Position numbers and translations under genes: made by a program. Shown here piece by piece: positions 36,774 through 40,830 of a DNA stretch of 40,830 nt (position 1 is its first letter; every line of letters starts with the position of its first letter). Origin of the DNA: Anaerolineae bacterium (GTDB taxonomy: Bacteria; Pseudomonadota; Alphaproteobacteria; DSM-16000; Inquilinaceae); assembly GCA_028285185.1 (NCBI GenBank), contig JANQQD010000367.1, positions 1-40,830 on the forward strand, read 5' to 3'. The notes under the pieces were generated by a model that had not been told where the DNA came from, did not search any database, and saw only the letters and a program-made list of their open reading frames with translations.

Positions 36774-38060
36774 TCATTTTTCTTTCATAATTCTTTTGAA
36801 TCTCTCGTTGTCTTCAAGAGACGGGAAAGCATACATTAACGGATCCAGTGTGTCTTCTCCTACGGTATCTATCAAAACTCTCAGAGCATCTCTCGCATCG
36901 TCGTGAGCCGCGTCTAATATAAACTTGGTCGCCCCTTCATCGCCTTTGAGACTCTTTTTTACATTCTCGGATATCAGTTCATTTGACTCAAAATCAAGGC
37001 TTCCATTCTCTGATAGGGAAGAAATGTATGGTGTCCAGAATTCGGTCAATATAAACTTGACCAAATCAGGATAAATTATATGCTCATTGTCCTTTATCAG
37101 AGCATCTATGTCGATCTTTATACTTTCCATGTTTCTTAATCTGAAGCTTAGTGCACGCTGAGCTAATTTTTTTGCTGTCACATCATCTTTCATGGCAGGT
37201 CTTAAAGCAGTTATCCAATAAAATAATGAAAGGAAATGCCTTGAATAAGTAGACATCTGATTTCCGAAGAATACCCTTTTTGGTTGAGATCCGATCAAAA
37301 GAAATTTTTCCTGCGGCGAGCTTGATAGTCGTTCATTGACCTCAATTACATGCGCTATATTTGAAGCATCCATGATGGCCTCAAACTTATGATGATCCAC
37401 AGGTTGCTCTGATGCCCTTGGTCGTTTGAGGCGGGCTGAGAGCATATCTTCACGTATACTATTAAACATGTTATTGGAAGAAATAGAATCTAGAAGTCTC
37501 TGCCTATCCATGATATCTTGAGGGGCTAAGAAGATTTTTTTCTTTATCAATTCTGAGAGGTGCACAATATTCTCTCGAATGTCAGGGGATACGGTACTAG
37601 AAAGCACATGTTGTAGGTAGTCGTTCAGGCCATCGCTAGAGATGTTCCGGGTTAGTGATGCCGGAAGGTTGTCGATTAATATTGATTTTAGTTCACTGGT
37701 ATCTTTTACTTGTGTGCATTTCTCAATAAACTCTATCCGATGAGAAAGGTGGTTTAGGAGTTTCCCAATAGTGCCTAAAGGAAGGTAGCAGATGTATCCA
37801 AAATGATCGTGACACATTTCCATATTCCTGACAATTGTAAGGCTTGTCAGGTCATAATGATCATTCTTGTTAAGGTATGATAATCTGTGGCGAGGTGAAA
37901 TAGATGGATACAGGCCGCTGAATGACCAGGCTGTAAAAAGCTTAGTTCCGCCGCTGAGAGTTTCTTGATCGGACTTGGCCCTAGATAGCGCGTCGATGTG
38001 TCTATCGAGAAGTGGCTTCAGATCAGTTGGATCAAAAAGGTCATATCGGGGTTTCGTCAT
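36774..38060 (-). CDS. AT-rich orphan protein, function unknown (possible PIN-like core)
   Basis: 428 residues, no signal peptide or membrane segment. Mostly helical and charged. One stretch, AIMDASNIAHVIEVNERLSS, followed by EKFLLIGSQPKRVF, resembles the middle of large PIN-like nuclease proteins (D-A-x-A near an N-x-L, then a strand ending T/S-x-D), but the final acidic residue is not evident and the N-terminal acidic residue is not clear. Low GC like its convergent neighbour, so probably the same mobile island. I do not assign a function. Confidence 0.6.
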   Translation of the reverse strand: MTKPRYDLFDPTDLKPLLDRHIDALSRAKSDQETLSGGTKLFTAWSFSGLYPSISPRHRLSYLNKNDHYDLTSLTIVRNMEMCHDHFGYICYLPLGTIGKLLNHLSHRIEFIEKCTQVKDTSELKSILIDNLPASLTRNISSDGLNDYLQHVLSSTVSPDIRENIVHLSELIKKKIFLAPQDIMDRQRLLDSISSNNMFNSIREDMLSARLKRPRASEQPVDHHKFEAIMDASNIAHVIEVNERLSSSPQEKFLLIGSQPKRVFFGNQMSTYSRHFLSLFYWITALRPAMKDDVTAKKLAQRALSFRLRNMESIKIDIDALIKDNEHIIYPDLVKFILTEFWTPYISSLSENGSLDFESNELISENVKKSLKGDEGATKFILDAAHDDARDALRVLIDTVGEDTLDPLMYAFPSLEDNERFKRIMKEK

Positions 38061-38657
38061 TCTATCTTACTTTACGGGGCGCGAGTGGACGACAAGTATG
38101 GCGGGTGATCCATAATAATGCGGTGACGCGCGGCTGTGGGGCAAGCGAATTGCCACTTAATCGACGAGTACTAAGTAACAGCCGTTTCAGGTGGCTTGCT
38201 CGTGTACCACCGGTAGCTGCGAACCGCGGCGCGCCGGCAAGGGGGGACATCGGACGGATACAAATGGGGGAGTTTCGAAGCCGAAACTCTTGAGCCGCAG
38301 GGCAAGGCAGCGGCGCGGGGGCGCCATGGATCCCATTCGGCATTCATTGATGGCCTCGCCCCGCTTGGCCAGTTCCCCTTGAACGAAGTGATTGCCGTAG
38401 GGGACGTTGCGCGAGGTCTGGGTAGCGCCCAGTGCGCTCGGCCGGTTACGGGAGGGCTGGTTCTTTTCAAAGGCTGGAACGCCGCGCGGAAGGAGCCGAT
38501 TTCCGGTCCTCGGCGGGGAAGTGTCGGCGAGGCCCGCGCATTGACTACCGGTGAGGGCTCTGTGGCAGCGCGCGGGGTCAGAGACGAGGGACCTTCGCCC
38601 GGCAAATCTGAGCGAGGCCGGTTCTTGTATGTAATGCGTGGGTGACGGCGCGGGCCG
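38061..38657. other. 597-bp region without a supported gene
   Basis: It lies between the AT-rich island and the oxidoreductase operon and is GC-rich again from about 38150. Reading frames across it show only low-complexity arginine/alanine-rich translations. It contains an 8-bp stem-loop (annotated) and the upstream region of the leftward orphan gene. Confidence 0.5.
38270..38289. repeat. Stem-loop GAGTTTCG-N4-CGAAACTC
   Basis: A perfect 8-bp inverted repeat with a 4-base loop inside the gene-free stretch. Role unknown; no gene ends beside it. Confidence 0.4.
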
Positions 38658-38661
38658 TCAC
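38642..38661 (-). terminator. Hairpin overlapping the oxidoreductase stop codon
   Basis: GTGACGGC and GCCGTCAC arms with a 4-base loop; the right arm contains the stop codon of the gene. It ends the TctA-ABM-oxidoreductase operon. No T-run. Confidence 0.5.
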
Positions 38662-39683
38662 AACGGCTGATACTGTCCCTTTTCGGACGAGCGATAGATC
38701 GCCTCTTCGATCTCGATGTTGCGCAGATAGTCGCGCCCGGTGTTCTCCACCGGCGCGCCTGTCGCGAGATGCGCCACGAAATGGGCCTGCATGGTGTAGA
38801 TGCAGTCGCCGCCGAAGCTGACATTGCGCCAATCATAGTCCCAGCGCTGTTCGACGTTCTCGCCATGGGGGCGCAGGTGCAGGCCGCCATCGCCGTCCAG
38901 GCGCAGTACGGCGGCGTCGCCTTCGATCCACATCTCGCCGAGCGTGAGGCGCCGGTTCTCCGCGGCGTGGTCGACCAGGCGGTTGCCGTCGAACAGGCCG
39001 GCGGAGCCGTCTTCGAAGTCGAAGGCCACCAAGCCCGCATCCTCGCCCGCAATCACCGGGTTCAGCTTGCGCAGCCGCGCGAACACGCCGCGCACCTCGC
39101 CCATCAGATAGCGGAAGGTGTCAATGGCGTGGATGGCCGTCTCGTGGATCAGCAGGCGCGGCATCTGCTGGAAATAGGGCTGGCGGTCGAGATAGGCCCG
39201 CGGCCCCTGGCCGTCGCCCGGGCGCAGACGGAAGGTGATGTTGCGCGGCGTGCCCAGCCGGCCATCGTCCAGCAGCCGGCGCATCTCGCGGTTCCAGGGC
39301 TGCCAGCGGTAGTTCTCGTGGATCACCAGCGGCACGCCGGCATCCTCCGCAACGCGCACGGCCTCGCGTGCCTCTTCAAGGCTCGGGGTGAAGGGCTTCT
39401 GGCAGATCATGGGCAACCCGCGCTTGGCACAGGCGCGGATCGCCTCCAGATGGGTTTCCGGCGGGGTGATGATGTCGACCAGGTCGGGCCGAACCTGATC
39501 CAGCATCGCCTCGAAATCGTCGTACACCGCCGGGATCTGATAGGTCGCCGCCATAGCCTCCGCCTTGTCGCGGGAGCGGTTGCAGATTGCCACCAGGTCG
39601 ACATCGGGCAGGCGGTGCCAGGCATCGTACTGGAACTGGCTGAAATAGCCGGCGCCAGTTCCGGCAACACGGATCGGGGTCAT
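38658..39683 (-). CDS. Gfo/Idh/MocA-family NAD(P)-dependent oxidoreductase
   Basis: 341 residues. N-terminal Rossmann fold with GTGAGYFSQFQ, then AICNRSRDKAEAMA, DIITPPETHLEAI, and the catalytic lysine in MICQKPFTPS (usual form EKP). The C-terminal substrate domain has IHENYRWQPWNREM and LIHETAIHAIDTFRYLMGE, where H-x3-H/D residues are expected in the active site. Family members oxidise or reduce sugars, inositols or their derivatives. The start overlaps the ABM gene stop by ATGA. Relic copies of two parts of this gene flank the winged-helix regulator about 4-5 kb to the left. Confidence 0.92.
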   Translation of the reverse strand: MTPIRVAGTGAGYFSQFQYDAWHRLPDVDLVAICNRSRDKAEAMAATYQIPAVYDDFEAMLDQVRPDLVDIITPPETHLEAIRACAKRGLPMICQKPFTPSLEEAREAVRVAEDAGVPLVIHENYRWQPWNREMRRLLDDGRLGTPRNITFRLRPGDGQGPRAYLDRQPYFQQMPRLLIHETAIHAIDTFRYLMGEVRGVFARLRKLNPVIAGEDAGLVAFDFEDGSAGLFDGNRLVDHAAENRRLTLGEMWIEGDAAVLRLDGDGGLHLRPHGENVEQRWDYDWRNVSFGGDCIYTMQAHFVAHLATGAPVENTGRDYLRNIEIEEAIYRSSEKGQYQPL

Positions 39684-39994
39684 GGGGCGGGGCTCCAGAT
39701 CTGCACGGTCTTGGCCAGCGTCCAGTCACGCACGCGGGCATCGAAGGCGAGGAAGTGCGGGGTGGTCAGGTGGGCGTCGAAGGCGGCGCGGTCCTCGTAG
39801 ATCTCATATAGAAACACCGTTGGTTCGCCATCGGCGGCCACCACGACGTCGAAGACTTGGCATGCGGGCTCCATGGCCAGCGAGGTCCGCGCCTGTTCGG
39901 CGACAGCCGTCAGGAAGTCCTGCCAGTGGTCGCCGGCGATGCGGAATTCCACGGTGACGATGCAGCGGCCATCGCTGGCCTCTGAGGCGGGCAT
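39680..39994 (-). CDS. ABM-fold (antibiotic biosynthesis monooxygenase-like) protein
   Basis: 104 residues from ATG 39994, with GAGGGAG about 9 bases upstream; the longer frame would need a TTG start. The dimeric alpha-beta barrel pattern is clear: CIVTVEFRIAGDHWQDFLTAVAEQARTSLAMEPACQVFDVV, then FLYEIYEDRAAFDAHLTTPHF. Members include quinol monooxygenases, YgiN-type, and small enzymes that act on sugar-like or aldehyde-like intermediates. It lies 14 bases after the TctA stop and is coupled to the oxidoreductase gene. Confidence 0.85.
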   Translation of the reverse strand: MPASEASDGRCIVTVEFRIAGDHWQDFLTAVAEQARTSLAMEPACQVFDVVVAADGEPTVFLYEIYEDRAAFDAHLTTPHFLAFDARVRDWTLAKTVQIWSPAP

Positions 39995-40008
39995 GGGCAC
40001 GGGCTCCC

Positions 40009-40830
40009 TCAACTCTCATCCAACGCAGGGTTGGTCGGTTCGCTAGGGCTGCGCGCCGGCGTCAGCCGCGCCATCAGCCGGCGGCGGGCTCGCCTGGCCG
40101 GCGGGATCTGGCTGACGATGATCAGGATGATCAGCACCAGCAGGATCAACGACACCGGCCGCGTGACGAACGGCGTCATATCGCCTTCGGACACCATCAG
40201 GGCGCGGCGCAAGTTGGTGTCGGCCATCGGCCCCAGGATCACGCCGATGACCAGCGGCGAGATCGGATACTTCCACTCGGTCAGGAAATAGGCGGCAATG
40301 CCGATCGGCACCATCAGGTAGAGGTTGAACAGGTTCAGCCCCAGCGCGTAGGAGCCGATGACCGACATGACCGCCACCACGGGCATGAAGATGGCCGTCG
40401 GCACCTTCAGCACGCGCACCACATGGCGGGCCAGCAGCATGCCGTTGACCCACATGGCGGCTGAGGCGAGCAGCAGCACCGCGGTGACCTGCGTGATGAA
40501 GCCGGGCCGGTCGAACTCGATCATCGGGCCGACGGTCACGCCGTGGATCATCAGTGCGCCCAGCAGCATGACGGCCGGCGGGCTGCCCGGAATACCCAGC
40601 GACAAGAGCGGGATCAGCGCACCGCCGATGCAGGCGTTGTTGGCGGTTTCGGACGAGACGAGGCCCGCCGGCTCCCCCTTGCCGAAGGTTTCCGGATGGC
40701 GCGAGGTGCTCTTGGCCGCGCCGTAGGAGACCCAGCCGGCAATGTCCTCGCCGATGCCCGGCACGGACCCGATGCCGACGCCGATCAGCGCGGAGCGGAC
40801 AATGTGCTTGGCGTTGCGCAGCATCGTGCC
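40009..40830 (-). CDS. tctA: Tripartite tricarboxylate transporter, large permease TctA (partial, N-terminus off right edge)
   Basis: The last 273 residues of a protein of about 500. TctA is the 12-helix membrane subunit of secondary tripartite transporters that import citrate or other carboxylates with help of a binding protein (TctC) and TctB. Seen: SVPGIGEDIAGWVSYGAAKSTSRHPETFGKGEPAGLVSSETANNA, ACIGGALIPLLSLGIPGSPPAVMLLGAL, FNLYLMVPIGIAAYFL and PISPLVIGVILGPMADTNLRRALMVSEGD, all TctA hallmarks. It leads a unit with the ABM protein and the oxidoreductase, so an imported carboxylic or uronic acid may be processed by them; this is inference. Confidence 0.94.
   Translation of the reverse strand, partial: GTMLRNAKHIVRSALIGVGIGSVPGIGEDIAGWVSYGAAKSTSRHPETFGKGEPAGLVSSETANNACIGGALIPLLSLGIPGSPPAVMLLGALMIHGVTVGPMIEFDRPGFITQVTAVLLLASAAMWVNGMLLARHVVRVLKVPTAIFMPVVAVMSVIGSYALGLNLFNLYLMVPIGIAAYFLTEWKYPISPLVIGVILGPMADTNLRRALMVSEGDMTPFVTRPVSLILLVLIILIIVSQIPPARRARRRLMARLTPARSPSEPTNPALDES

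Noticed and set aside
38379..38645. An 88-residue plus-strand frame in the gene-free stretch
   Set aside because: Low-complexity translation, no ribosome site or family signal.

Overview
The window looks like a chromosomal segment of a GC-rich alphaproteobacterium, probably from the Rhodospirillales side. The reasons are the high GC, the ATGA/GTGA stop-start couplings, an Azospirillum-type phenylpyruvate/indolepyruvate decarboxylase, a TctA transporter, and an OxyR-KatG pair. Lineage is an inference; there is no rRNA or other marker gene here. I saw no tRNA, rRNA or CRISPR array.

Layout. 1-2.7 kb (minus): the start of a methylmalonate-semialdehyde dehydrogenase (cut by the left edge) and a TrpB2-type tryptophan synthase beta chain. 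3.2-8.5 kb (plus): an ABC importer operon (ATPase, two permeases, binding protein), then a calcineurin-type phosphodiesterase, then RtcB at 8.6-9.8 kb. 9.9-18.6 kb: minus-strand genes for a GH65 phosphorylase, a thiamine-diphosphate 2-oxoacid decarboxylase (IpdC type), LutC, LutB, LutA and a mandelate racemase with all its catalytic residues, controlled by a divergent TetR regulator with a palindromic operator between. This order (racemase, 2-hydroxyacid oxidation complex, 2-oxoacid decarboxylase) copies the logic of the mandelate pathway with LutABC in place of the flavin dehydrogenase, and is the most interesting metabolic proposal here.

18.6-21.5 kb (plus): MmcQ/YjbR protein, two exported proteins of unknown role, and a SIS-domain (GmhA-like) protein. 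22-25.6 kb: intact hypD and hypE without the rest of a hydrogenase system. They are preceded by what looks like a decayed hypC and followed, across an AT-rich insert and an IS630-type relic, by a second broken copy of the hypE 3' end. 25.7-32 kb: a 27-residue membrane peptide, a Tat-exported thioredoxin-like protein, a DUF6940-like protein, an ECF sigma factor with its zinc anti-sigma factor, and divergent oxyR-katG. This is a redox and stress block.

32-38.1 kb: a LysR regulator divergent from a methyltransferase; a winged-helix/TPR regulator lying exactly between two relic pieces of a Gfo/Idh/MocA oxidoreductase whose intact paralogue is in this same window at 38.7-39.7 kb; an insertion-sequence graveyard (IS66 and IS481-like pieces); and an AT-rich island with two unrecognised genes. 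38.6-40.8 kb (minus): a tight operon of TctA (cut by the right edge), an ABM-fold monooxygenase-like protein and the intact oxidoreductase.

Overall, ordinary metabolic operons alternate with short, AT-rich, repeatedly invaded segments at about 21.5-22.2, 24.5-25.8 and 33.8-38.1 kb.
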